DNA of 22,572 bases from Lysobacterales bacterium (lineage in GTDB: Bacteria; Pseudomonadota; Gammaproteobacteria; Xanthomonadales; SZUA-36): the NCBI GenBank assembly GCA_009692275.1, contig SHZL01000010.1, positions 1-22,572 on the forward strand. Direction: 5' to 3'. The notes under the pieces are model-generated. The model was not told the origin of the DNA. It made no database searches and saw only the letters and a program-made list of their open reading frames with translations. Of the stretch, positions 8,321 to 16,539 are shown one piece after another (positions within the stretch are counted from its first letter, which is position 1; every line of letters begins with the position of its first letter). The translations under genes and the position numbers were made by a program.

Positions 8321-9073
8321 ATGGCAAACACAATTGACCGGGTGTTGAACCGCGAATGGTTCTATTCCTATGAGCTACCTGATGGCAGGCGTACGGCAAC
8401 CTACCATGGCGGTTCGCTGGATGCGATCCACGATACGCGCTGGAGCATGCTTGAGAGCGCACTAGCCGGTCACTTTCATGGTGAGTTTGGAGGACTTACA
8501 GCCATCGACCTCGCCTGTCACCAGGGCTATTTCGCGGTCAAGCTGGCGATGGCAGGGTTCTCCGCGGTCAGCGCTGTTGACGCCAGGCAAAACCACGTCG
8601 ATGACAGTCGCCTCATCACCGAGGCTTACAGTCTTTCAAACCTGAACGTGGCACAGTCAGACATCTTCGACTTGGATTCCACGATTGTGGGCCAATTTGA
8701 TGTCGTTCTCATGCTGGGCCTGCTCTATCACCTGGAAAATCCGGTGGGTGCGTTGCGCATTGCCCGTTCACTGTGCCGCAACTGCTGTGTAATCGAAACC
8801 CAGGTCGTACCCGGTTTGAGCGGTTACGTCGATTACGGCAGCTATCAATTTGTTCGGCCGCTAAAAGGCAGTTTCGGCATCATTGATGAAACAGATGAAA
8901 CCCATGGGCCAGAAGCCAGCATTACGGGTATCTGCCTGGTGCCCAGCCTGGATGCACTGCTGTGGACCTTGCATAAGGTCGGATTCAACCAGGTCAAGCT
9001 GATAGAGCCGCCGCCAGATGCCTACGAGCAACACCTGCACCACAAGCGGGTTATGGTGGTGGCCAGTGTCTGA
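8321..9073 (+). CDS. Class I SAM-dependent methyltransferase (DUF1698/CmoB-like fold)
   Basis: A 250-residue cytoplasmic protein with a Rossmann-type methyltransferase core. Motif I is DLACHQGYF (63-71), followed by an acidic residue at the end of the second strand (VDARQN, Asp87). Motif IV-like is FDVVLMLGLLYHLENP, whose LYHLxNP ending is typical of the DUF1698/CmoB group and of several small-molecule or sugar methyltransferases. A C-terminal stretch (DALLWTLHKVGFNQVKLIEPP) resembles the last strands of these enzymes. The substrate cannot be read from sequence. It sits 44 bp after the protease and 111 bp before queA. The queuosine neighbour could suggest an RNA substrate, but the gap and a possible promoter before queA argue against reading much into that. 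Confidence 0.8.
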   Translation: MANTIDRVLNREWFYSYELPDGRRTATYHGGSLDAIHDTRWSMLESALAGHFHGEFGGLTAIDLACHQGYFAVKLAMAGFSAVSAVDARQNHVDDSRLITEAYSLSNLNVAQSDIFDLDSTIVGQFDVVLMLGLLYHLENPVGALRIARSLCRNCCVIETQVVPGLSGYVDYGSYQFVRPLKGSFGIIDETDETHGPEASITGICLVPSLDALLWTLHKVGFNQVKLIEPPPDAYEQHLHHKRVMVVASV

Positions 9074-9161
9074 GTCCGAGTTGTGAGTATTCAATTTATC
9101 ATTGGTCAGTCTCGTTAGCGGCCTGCCCACTGGCGAAACAGGCGCAACAGGCGCGGCTGGG

Positions 9162-9167
9162 TACAAT
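9162..9167 (+). promoter_or_regulatory. Candidate -10 box before queA
   Basis: TACAAT lies 17 bp before the queA GTG codon, inside the 111-bp gap that follows the methyltransferase gene. It matches the sigma-70 -10 consensus at five of six positions. I see no good -35 hexamer at 16-18 bp spacing, and the implied leader would be only about ten bases. This is therefore a weak prediction based on one hexamer. Confidence 0.3.
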
Positions 9168-9184
9168 GCTCCAGTGAGAGCACA

Positions 9185-10201
9185 GTGAAGCGCAGCGACT
9201 TCAAATTTGATTTGCCGCAGGAACTGATAGCGCAGCAGCCGCTGGCGCATCGGGGTGACAGCCGCTTGCTGCGCGTGTCACGCCGCAGTGGGGCATTGAG
9301 CGACCACGCATTTTGCGAGTTGCCGGAGTTCCTTGATCCAGGAGATTTGCTGGTATTCAACGACACACGCGTCATTCCGGCCCGCCTGCTGGGCCATAAA
9401 GACAGTGGCGGCAAGATCGAGGTCTTGCTTGAGCGTATTCTGGATGAGCACAATTGCCTGGCCCAGGTGCGCGCCAGCAAGCCATTGAAGCCCGGGGGCA
9501 AAATCATCCTGCAGGATGGCAGCGAACTGAATGTTGTAAGCCGGGAAGGTAATTTCTTTCACCTTGCGACGGGGGATGAATTGCTCAGCTCCGTGGTTGA
9601 TCGCGTGGGGCATGTCCCGCTGCCACCTTATATTGTGCGTGCAGATACCGAAGAGGATCGGCGGCGCTATCAAACGGTTTACGCCGCCCGGCCCGGCGCG
9701 GTCGCGGCCCCCACAGCAGGTCTGCATTTTGATGAATCCATGTTACAGGCCCTGCAGGACCGGGGCATCCGCCGCGCCAGCATCACCCTGCACGTGGGTG
9801 CCGGCACCTTCCAGCCCGTGCGCGAGGAGCATATTGAAAATCACCGCATGCACGCGGAATATCTTGAAGTATCACAGGCCGTTTGCGACGCAGTGCAACA
9901 AGCGAAGGCTGACGGGTGCCGGGTAATTGCGGTTGGCACGACTTCGGTGCGCAGCCTTGAAACGGCCGCGGCTGATGGAGTACTGAAGCCCTTCTCCGGA
10001 GACAGTCGCATATTTATATACCCGGGATACGAGTTCCGCGTGGTGGACGGTATGATCACCAACTTTCACCTGCCGGAATCCACCCTGCTGATGCTGGTCA
10101 GCGCTTTTGCAGGTGTTGACACACTGCGCGCCGCATACCGTCACGCAGTTGCACAACGGTATCGTTTTTTCAGTTATGGTGATGCGATGTTGTTGAGCTG
10201 A
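9185..10201 (+). CDS. queA: tRNA preQ1(34) S-adenosylmethionine ribosyltransferase-isomerase QueA
   Basis: A 338-residue protein with the QueA hallmarks along its whole length: N-terminal FKFDLPQELIAQQPLAHR, then DLLVFNDTRVIPARL, APTAGLHF, TLHVGAGTFQPVR, GTTSVRSLE, and the C-terminal FHLPESTLLMLVSAFAG with YRFFSYGDAML. It transfers and isomerises the ribosyl part of SAM onto preQ1 in tRNA, giving epoxyqueuosine, in the cytoplasm. The start is GTG at 9185 (MKRSDFKFDLP), which matches the normal family N-terminus. It is followed after 4 bp by tgt, the preceding step of the same pathway, so the two are almost certainly co-transcribed. Confidence 0.97.
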   Translation: MKRSDFKFDLPQELIAQQPLAHRGDSRLLRVSRRSGALSDHAFCELPEFLDPGDLLVFNDTRVIPARLLGHKDSGGKIEVLLERILDEHNCLAQVRASKPLKPGGKIILQDGSELNVVSREGNFFHLATGDELLSSVVDRVGHVPLPPYIVRADTEEDRRRYQTVYAARPGAVAAPTAGLHFDESMLQALQDRGIRRASITLHVGAGTFQPVREEHIENHRMHAEYLEVSQAVCDAVQQAKADGCRVIAVGTTSVRSLETAAADGVLKPFSGDSRIFIYPGYEFRVVDGMITNFHLPESTLLMLVSAFAGVDTLRAAYRHAVAQRYRFFSYGDAMLLS

Positions 10202-10205
10202 TGCC

Positions 10206-11312
10206 ATGGAATTTCAGTTATCACATGTTGCAGGAAAAGCCCGCCGCGGCCAGTTAAGGTTCAAGCGCGGCACGGTCGAGACGCCCGCTTTCATGCCGGT
10301 TGGAACCTATGGAACGGTTAAGGCAATGACGCCTGAAGAGGTAGCCTGGACCGGTGCGGAAATTCTCCTGGGCAACACCTTTCACCTGATGTTGCGCCCC
10401 GGGGCTGATGTCATTGAGGCCCATGGAGGTCTGCACGGTTTCATGCATTGGGACAAACCCATTCTGACGGACTCCGGCGGGTTCCAGGTGTGGAGCCTGG
10501 CGGAACGCCGGAAAATCTCAGAGGCAGGCGTGTCATTCGCTTCACCGGTGGATGGCGCCACGGTATTCATGGGGCCGGAAGAGTCCATGGCTGTGCAGCG
10601 CTCTCTCGGTTCGGATATCGTCATGATTTTTGATGAATGCACGCCCTTTCCGGCAAGTTTGGACCAGGCGCGCACGTCAATGGAACTGTCCCTGCGCTGG
10701 GCTGAACGCTCCAAACGGGCGCATCAAGGTAACCCGTCCGCCCTGTTTGGCATCGTGCAGGGTGGTATGCACGAAAACCTCAGGCTGGAATCTGCAGCGG
10801 AACTTGCGCGAATGGGGTTTGATGGCTATGCCATTGGCGGCCTGGCGGTGGGAGAACCGGAAGAGGAGCGTCACCACGTGCTGGACTTTATCCTCCCGGA
10901 ACTACCGCACAATCGTCCGCGATACCTGATGGGTGTTGGACGCCCGGAAGACATTATTGCCGGTGTGATCAGGGGCGTGGATATGTTTGATTGCGTGATG
11001 CCCACGCGCAATGCCCGCAATGGCCACCTGTTCACCAGCCGGGGAGTGCTGAGGATTCGCAATGCACGCTATGAAAAAGACACGCGACCGGTAGATCCGG
11101 CTTGCGCCTGCACTACCTGCCAGAACTATTCCCGCGCGTATCTCAGGCATCTCGACCGATGCAATGAAATACTGGGTGCGCGGTTGATGACAATGCACAA
11201 CTTGTTCTTTTATCAGCAACTTATGCAGGGATTGCGTGCTGCCATTGAGGCCAGCCGGCTGGAGTCTTTTACCCTGAGTTTCCTGCAAGACCTGGCCCTG
11301 GGGCCGGAGTAA
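10206..11312 (+). CDS. tgt: tRNA-guanine(34) transglycosylase Tgt
   Basis: A 368-residue TIM-barrel enzyme that exchanges guanine 34 of GUN-anticodon tRNAs for preQ1. Visible: general acid/base Asp89 in LTDSGGFQV, substrate-binding IVQGG and the GGLAVGE loop, nucleophile Asp262 in VDMFDCVMPTRNARNG, and the zinc site Cys300-x-Cys302-x2-Cys305 with His331 (CACTTC...MTMHNL). Length and motif spacing match the E. coli enzyme closely. It begins 4 bp after queA. It is followed by a 141-bp gap with a possible promoter before yajC, so yajC-secDF may be transcribed both by read-through and independently. Confidence 0.97.
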   Translation: MEFQLSHVAGKARRGQLRFKRGTVETPAFMPVGTYGTVKAMTPEEVAWTGAEILLGNTFHLMLRPGADVIEAHGGLHGFMHWDKPILTDSGGFQVWSLAERRKISEAGVSFASPVDGATVFMGPEESMAVQRSLGSDIVMIFDECTPFPASLDQARTSMELSLRWAERSKRAHQGNPSALFGIVQGGMHENLRLESAAELARMGFDGYAIGGLAVGEPEEERHHVLDFILPELPHNRPRYLMGVGRPEDIIAGVIRGVDMFDCVMPTRNARNGHLFTSRGVLRIRNARYEKDTRPVDPACACTTCQNYSRAYLRHLDRCNEILGARLMTMHNLFFYQQLMQGLRAAIEASRLESFTLSFLQDLALGPE

Positions 11313-11382
11313 GCGCGGCAACCCCGAAAACCGCTTGGATAAGAAAATTAAATGTGTCGTATGCGTACTGGAGTGTTTGATT

Positions 11383-11388
11383 TATAAT
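11383..11388 (+). promoter_or_regulatory. Candidate -10 box before yajC
   Basis: A perfect TATAAT hexamer lies 65 bp upstream of the yajC start in an AT-richer stretch of the tgt-yajC gap (11313-11453). No strong -35 is present at the usual spacing; TTGGAT at 11335-11340 is too far away. No Rho-independent terminator follows tgt. The element is a plausible internal promoter for yajC-secD-secF, supported by composition only. Confidence 0.4.
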
Positions 11389-11453
11389 GCCCGGCTGCTA
11401 ACGCGGATGAATGCTCTCCAATCCGCCCCATAACGTTAATTGCGAGGTTTTTC

Positions 11454-11777
11454 ATGGATTTCCTTATTGCCAGCGCATACGCTCAAGACGCCGCCCCGCA
11501 GAACAGCCTGCTGTCATTTCTGCCGTTGATTGTCATCTTCGTAGTGTTTTACTTCTTGTTGATCCGTCCCCAGATGAAGCGAGCCAAGGAACACAAGGCT
11601 CTGGTGACACAGCTTGCCAATGGCGATGAAGTAGTAACCACCGGCGGAATGCTGGGCAAGATTACCAGCGTGGGCGACTCTTTCGTCACCATTGAGCTGG
11701 CGGAAAACGTAAAAGTGAAGTTGCAAAAGCACGCCGTTGCCAGCGTCATGCCCAAGGGCACGATCAAATCTGCCTGA
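11454..11777 (+). CDS. yajC: Preprotein translocase accessory subunit YajC
   Basis: A 107-residue single-span membrane protein. It begins MDFLIASAYAQDAAPQ, has one hydrophobic helix at about residues 19-38 (LSFLPLIVIFVVFYFLLIRP), and then the cytoplasmic YajC core with RPQMKRAKEHKALVTQL and GDEVVTTGGMLGKI. YajC associates with SecD/SecF at the SecYEG translocon. GAGG about 7 nt before the ATG serves as the Shine-Dalgarno. It lies 62 bp before secD in the canonical tgt-yajC-secD-secF order. Confidence 0.96.
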   Translation: MDFLIASAYAQDAAPQNSLLSFLPLIVIFVVFYFLLIRPQMKRAKEHKALVTQLANGDEVVTTGGMLGKITSVGDSFVTIELAENVKVKLQKHAVASVMPKGTIKSA

Positions 11778-11839
11778 TCCATTCTGTACTTAGAATACAT
11801 CGAGTTTACTGAATCCATTTTGCTTCCTGAGGCCGAACA

Positions 11840-13672
11840 ATGAATCAATATCCTGCCTGGAAGTACCTGCTGGTCCTGTTCATCCTCGTGGCCGGGATCA
11901 TATACGCCCTGCCTAACCTGTATGGTGAGGACCCGGCTTTGCAGGTTACTCCCGCGCGCGGTTTCGCAATTCCCCCGGACCTGCAGAAAACCATCGACGA
12001 TGCGTTAGCTGCGGAACAAATCAAATACAAGAGCCGGGAACAGGAAGGAAACCGTGTTTTGTATCGTTTTAATTCAAACGAAGACCAGTTGTTGGCGGAT
12101 AACGTCCTGAAAAAAACGCTGGGTGAGCAGTACGTGGTCGCCCTCAATCTTGCCCACTCGACTCCGCCCTGGCTGCGCGCGATCGGCGCCAAGCCCATGA
12201 CTCTGGGTCTGGACCTGCAGGGCGGTGTGCACTTCCTGATGCAGGTGGATATGGAAACTGCCCGCAGCCAGCAACTGGACCGGTTTGTAGACGAAATTCG
12301 CGCTGCAATGCGGGATAAAGGCATTCGCTACGTTTCCGTGCGCAGGGAAGGTGATGGCTTGTTGGTGCTGTTGCGTTCGGCCGAAGATCGGGACCAGACC
12401 ATTGAGCTCATGAGCGGCGACCAAAGCCTGGGGGGGCTGGATCTTGTGAACCAGGCCATTGGCGATAAGTTCGGCATAACCGCCAAGGTCAAGGAGAAGC
12501 AGCTGATTGAGCTGCAGCAGACCGCCTTGAAACAGAACGTGACGACCTTACGTAATCGCGTCAACGAGCTGGGTGTTGCCGAACCCATCATTCAGCAGCA
12601 AGGCGCAGACCGCGTGGTAGTACAATTGCCTGGCCTGCAGGATACGGCCATAGCAAAAACGATCATTGGCGCCACGGCAACGCTGGAATACCGCGCCGTG
12701 GACGAACAGAACGATGCCTTTACCGCCGCCCAGACCGGGCGTATTCCGCCGGAATCCCGCCTGTACAAGCAAAACACGGGGCAGCCCGTATTGCTCAAAA
12801 AGCGCTTGATTGTTTCCGGGGACCAGCTCATTGGTGCTTCTTCAGGTTTTGACCAACAATCGGGCGAGCCCCAGGTCAGCGTAACCCTGGATGGCCTGGG
12901 CGCCGATAGCATGTTGAAATTTACCCGCGACAATGTCGGTAACCGCATGGCCGTGGTGTACATCGAACAAAAGCCGGGTGGACGCAGGATAGAAGAGGTC
13001 ATCAGTGTCGCCGTGGTGCGTGAGCCATTTGGTAAACGGTTCCAGACCACCGGTCTGAATTCGATGGCGGAGGCCAGCCAACTGGCTTTGCTGTTAAGGG
13101 CAGGTGCCCTGGCGGCTCCCATGGAGATCATTGAAGAGCGCACGGTCGGCCCCAGCCTTGGTGCAGACAACATTGCCCAGGGCTTTAAATCGACTGTGAT
13201 CGGGTCGCTGCTGGTGATAGTCCTGATGGCGTTTTACTACCGCATTTTCGGCCTCATCGCCAACCTCGCTTTGCTGGCGAACATTGTCCTCCTGATAGCT
13301 CTGCTGTCCATGCTTGGCGCCACGCTCACCATGCCGGGTATTGCCGGCATCGTGCTCACCGTTGGTATGGCGGTGGACGCCAACGTGCTTATTTTTGAGC
13401 GCATACGGGAGGAGCTGCGCAATGGCAATACGCCCCAGGCCAGTATCCGTGCGGGTTATGACAAAGCGTTCGCGACCATCGCCGATGCCAACCTCACCAC
13501 GCTGATTGCCACATTTTTCCTGTTCTTGTTTGGCACCGGCCCGGTAAAGGGATTCGCGGTCACCCTGTCGCTCGGTATCATGACCTCGATGTTCACCGCA
13601 ATCATGGGTACCAGAGCCGTGATTAATTTTCTTTACGGCGGCAAGCATCGCGTCGCCCAGCTGTCAGTCTGA
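11840..13672 (+). CDS. secD: Protein translocase subunit SecD
   Basis: A 610-residue RND-type membrane protein that uses the proton gradient to pull exported proteins out on the periplasmic side. It has an N-terminal helix (YPAWKYLLVLFILVAGIIYA), then a large periplasmic domain beginning with the signature LGLDLQGG (122-129). The C-terminal five-helix bundle contains VGMAVDANVLIFERIREE, with Asp513 matching the proton-relay Asp519 of E. coli SecD. Length is normal for gammaproteobacteria. The start ATG has GAGG about 8 nt upstream. It is followed by secF after 8 bp, so the pair is transcribed and probably translated together. Confidence 0.97.
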   Translation: MNQYPAWKYLLVLFILVAGIIYALPNLYGEDPALQVTPARGFAIPPDLQKTIDDALAAEQIKYKSREQEGNRVLYRFNSNEDQLLADNVLKKTLGEQYVVALNLAHSTPPWLRAIGAKPMTLGLDLQGGVHFLMQVDMETARSQQLDRFVDEIRAAMRDKGIRYVSVRREGDGLLVLLRSAEDRDQTIELMSGDQSLGGLDLVNQAIGDKFGITAKVKEKQLIELQQTALKQNVTTLRNRVNELGVAEPIIQQQGADRVVVQLPGLQDTAIAKTIIGATATLEYRAVDEQNDAFTAAQTGRIPPESRLYKQNTGQPVLLKKRLIVSGDQLIGASSGFDQQSGEPQVSVTLDGLGADSMLKFTRDNVGNRMAVVYIEQKPGGRRIEEVISVAVVREPFGKRFQTTGLNSMAEASQLALLLRAGALAAPMEIIEERTVGPSLGADNIAQGFKSTVIGSLLVIVLMAFYYRIFGLIANLALLANIVLLIALLSMLGATLTMPGIAGIVLTVGMAVDANVLIFERIREELRNGNTPQASIRAGYDKAFATIADANLTTLIATFFLFLFGTGPVKGFAVTLSLGIMTSMFTAIMGTRAVINFLYGGKHRVAQLSV

Positions 13673-13680
13673 GGTTTATC

Positions 13681-14628
13681 ATGAAATTCCTGAAGCGTAC
13701 AACCAAAATTGATTTCATGAGTTTTGCCGGCGCGGCCCTGATACTCTCGATTACCCTGAATGTTCTCAGCATTGTTTCACTGGCGACCCGCGGCCTCAAT
13801 TTTGGTTTGGATTTCACCGGCGGCACCTTGATCGAAGTAAGCTACCCGTCTCCTCCCACCATTGGAGATGTGCGGCAGCATCTGGCTGCAGCCGGCATGC
13901 CCGATTCCGTGGTGCAGTCCTTTGGTACTGCTACCGACATCGTGGTTCGCATCCCGCCCCGTGCCGAAGGAGAGAGCAGCGCCGACATTTCCACCCACGT
14001 TCTGGCTGCTCTGCAGCAAGGGGTGGAAGGGAAAGTCGTAATGCGCCGGGTTGAGTTTGTTGGCCCGCAGGTCGGCGACGATTTGACTGACCAGGGGATT
14101 CTTGCCGTGATCTATTCCCTGGTGGGTATCTTTTTCTACCTCATGTTTCGATTCCAGTGGCGCTTTTCTGTAGGCGCAGTGGTCGCCACCATCCACGACG
14201 TATTTGTGTGCCTGGGGTTCCTTTCGGTGTTCCAGGTGGAGTTCGATCTTACCGCGGTTGCAGCCTTGTTGGCTGTTATTGGTTATTCAGTCAATGATAC
14301 CGTCGTGGTGTTTGACCGGATTCGCGAAAATTTCCCGCGCATGCTCAAAGCCCTGCCGCGGGACGTAATCAATGCCTCCATCAACCAGACCTTATCGCGT
14401 ACCCTGATGATGTCATTGACCGTTCTGCTGACACTGATTGCGTTGTACCTGTTCGGCGGCAAGATCCTCCACTCTTTTTCGGTCACGCTGCTCGTTGGCG
14501 TGGTAATTGGAACGTACTCCTCAATTTATGTTGCCAGCGCTGCGGTGTTGTATCTCGGGGTCAGTAAATATGACCTCATGCCTGTAGAGAAGGAAGGAGC
14601 AAGGGCGGCCGCCGACAGCCGCCCATGA
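13681..14628 (+). CDS. secF: Protein translocase subunit SecF
   Basis: A 315-residue partner of SecD. Seen: an N-terminal transmembrane helix; GLDFTGGTLIEV at about 43-54, the SecF counterpart of the SecD LDLQGG motif; a short periplasmic domain; and the membrane bundle with IGYSVNDTVVVFDRIREN, where Asp206 corresponds to E. coli Asp213. The C-terminal tail is short and hydrophilic. It sits 8 bp after secD. The next gene, an oxygenase unrelated to secretion, starts only 22 bp later with no terminator between, so the secDF transcript may continue into it. Confidence 0.97.
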   Translation: MKFLKRTTKIDFMSFAGAALILSITLNVLSIVSLATRGLNFGLDFTGGTLIEVSYPSPPTIGDVRQHLAAAGMPDSVVQSFGTATDIVVRIPPRAEGESSADISTHVLAALQQGVEGKVVMRRVEFVGPQVGDDLTDQGILAVIYSLVGIFFYLMFRFQWRFSVGAVVATIHDVFVCLGFLSVFQVEFDLTAVAALLAVIGYSVNDTVVVFDRIRENFPRMLKALPRDVINASINQTLSRTLMMSLTVLLTLIALYLFGGKILHSFSVTLLVGVVIGTYSSIYVASAAVLYLGVSKYDLMPVEKEGARAAADSRP

Positions 14629-14650
14629 CGCAGCTGTTTCAATCCGTTGA

Positions 14651-15634
14651 ATGAAACTTGCCCGCGAATTCATCCGGCTGCCGCTGTCATTTGATGCGGA
14701 ACGCCTCGCCGGGGAAGTGCATGCCTTGCCAGCAGAGGCATGGCAATCACACCCTACCGGGTACAAGGGCAATTCCGCCATACCATTGATCTCCGTTGGT
14801 GGCGAGGCGAATGACGTCTTTTCCGGGCCCATGGCCGAAACAGCCTGGCTCAAACAATCTCCTTACCTGCGCCAGGTTCTCGCCAGCTTCCAGGTTGTAT
14901 TCGGGCGCTCGCGGCTGATGGGCCTGGCCGGCGGCCAGGAAGTACCTCAGCACAGTGACTCCAACTACCACTGGTTCACCCGCGTACGCATCCACGTACC
15001 CGTTATCACCTATCCCGAAGTCATGTTTCATTGCCACGACAAGGCCGTCCACATGGCGGCAGGCGAGGCCTGGGTGTTCGACAATTGGAAGGTTCATCGA
15101 GTGGTGAACCCAACCACCGGATTTCGCGTGCATCTGGTTGCCGATACCGTCGGGTCATCGATCTTCTGGGCAATGATTGAACATTCCCTCAAGCACGCGC
15201 CCGGCGAACTGGACGTGCAGCACGTTTCATTCAATCCCCACTCAAGCCCGCCATTGATGATGGAGCAGTTCAATACTCTTGATGTCATGCACCCGGGCGA
15301 AATGGAGCTCCTTACCGAGGACCTGGTGGCTGATTTGCTGGCCTCCCCCGGCCCACCTGGCAGCGGGGATTTGGCAGGGCAATTTGCCAGCGCCGTCAGG
15401 GCCTTTTACCAGGATTGGAAAAGCATTTGGTCCGTTTACGGTTCATCCCAGGCAGGCTGGTCCTTATATGAGAACCGTCGCAACCGCTTGCTTGCCGAGT
15501 TGCAGGCAATACGCCAGCCATTGGTGCTAGGCAGTAACGGCTTGATCGCGCAAAGGGTCATGCTGGCAAGGGTGCTGGTAGCATGCGTGAACAAGCCCAT
15601 CCCGGGTATGAACGAAATCCAGTTTGCCACGTAG
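14651..15634 (+). CDS. Aspartyl/asparaginyl beta-hydroxylase-type Fe(II)/2-oxoglutarate dioxygenase
   Basis: A 327-residue protein whose first half is an Asp_Arg_Hydrox-type double-stranded beta-helix. Visible: QEVPQHSDSNYHW with metal ligand His101 (and Asp103), RIHVPVITYPEVMFHC, GEAWVFDNWKVHRVVN with ligand His149, and RVHLVADTVGS with Arg159 as the likely 2-oxoglutarate anchor. The C-terminal half (about 190-327) has no recognised domain. Family members hydroxylate protein Asp/Asn residues or lipid acyl chains (LpxO/OlsC types); which applies here cannot be decided, and I see no membrane helix. It follows secF by 22 bp and precedes a sulfotransferase by 19 bp, suggesting that the two work together. 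Confidence 0.88.
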   Translation: MKLAREFIRLPLSFDAERLAGEVHALPAEAWQSHPTGYKGNSAIPLISVGGEANDVFSGPMAETAWLKQSPYLRQVLASFQVVFGRSRLMGLAGGQEVPQHSDSNYHWFTRVRIHVPVITYPEVMFHCHDKAVHMAAGEAWVFDNWKVHRVVNPTTGFRVHLVADTVGSSIFWAMIEHSLKHAPGELDVQHVSFNPHSSPPLMMEQFNTLDVMHPGEMELLTEDLVADLLASPGPPGSGDLAGQFASAVRAFYQDWKSIWSVYGSSQAGWSLYENRRNRLLAELQAIRQPLVLGSNGLIAQRVMLARVLVACVNKPIPGMNEIQFAT

Positions 15635-15653
15635 CAATTTCAACGGACCGTCC

Positions 15654-16535
15654 ATGCTGCCCAATTTCGCAGAACTCTTCGACCGGCCAGTGATAATTCT
15701 GGCTGCCCCTCGATCAGGCAGCACTTTGCTTTTTGAAACCCTTGCCGTCGCGAAGGATACGTGGACCATCGGCGGCGAAAGCCACCACGTCATCGAAGGC
15801 CTGCAGTCACTGAATCCAAATTCGGGCATGGTAGATTCCAACAGACTTACCGCGGACCACGTCAATGAGCAGATGGTCCAGCTCATTCGCAGTCGCTTTG
15901 CACGCTTACTGAAAGACCGGGATGGCCAGGAGTTCTTCCGGCGCCAGGACATCAAGCGACTGCGTTTTCTCGAGAAAACTCCAAAAAATTCCTTGCGACT
16001 TCCGTTCATGGAAAAAATATTCCCGGATGCCCTGTACATTTTCCTCTTCCGTGACGTGCGCGCCAACCTGAGCAGCATGATGGAAGCATGGAAGGCACGG
16101 CGCTGGGTAACCTACCCAAACCTGAAAGGCTGGCGAGGTCCACCATGGTCCCTGCTGTTGCCCCCGGGTTGGCAACAGCTCAGTGGCCGGCCGCTGGAAG
16201 AAATTTGTGCTTTCCAGTGGGAGAGTGCGAACCGCATCTTGCTGGATGACCTGGAGAAAATTCCCAGGCAGCGCTGGACGACAATCAATTATCAATTGCT
16301 AGTGGACGACCCGGAGTCAGCAGCTGAACATCTTTGTACATTTGCCGGGCTTGAAATCGACGAGCATTTGCGGCAAAGAGTGCAGAAGCCTTTACCCTTG
16401 TCCCGCTTCACGCATACTCAACCGGCAGTGGACAAGTGGCGCAAGAACGAAATAGAGATTGAATCAGTACTGGACTCGTTGGCAGGAATTGAAGCGCGCC
16501 TACAAACACTGGGCTACGCACGTACGCAGACTTAA
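15654..16535 (+). CDS. PAPS-dependent sulfotransferase family protein
   Basis: A 293-residue cytoplasmic sulfotransferase. The 5'-phosphosulfate-binding loop is PRSGST (19-24) in PVIILAAPRSGSTLLFETL, and the 3'-phosphate motif is RDVRANLSSMMEAW (133-146) after the strand YIFLFRD. A C-terminal helix region YQLLVDDPESAAEHLCTFAGL is typical of bacterial Sulfotransfer_1/3 proteins. The acceptor is unknown. I chose ATG 15654, with GGA 7 nt upstream, over the in-frame TTG at 15624, which overlaps the previous gene. It lies directly downstream of the hydroxylase and is the last plus-strand gene before a terminator array, so the hydroxylase-sulfotransferase pair forms an apparent two-gene tail on the secDF transcript. 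Confidence 0.87.
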   Translation: MLPNFAELFDRPVIILAAPRSGSTLLFETLAVAKDTWTIGGESHHVIEGLQSLNPNSGMVDSNRLTADHVNEQMVQLIRSRFARLLKDRDGQEFFRRQDIKRLRFLEKTPKNSLRLPFMEKIFPDALYIFLFRDVRANLSSMMEAWKARRWVTYPNLKGWRGPPWSLLLPPGWQQLSGRPLEEICAFQWESANRILLDDLEKIPRQRWTTINYQLLVDDPESAAEHLCTFAGLEIDEHLRQRVQKPLPLSRFTHTQPAVDKWRKNEIEIESVLDSLAGIEARLQTLGYARTQT

Positions 16536-16539
16536 AAAC

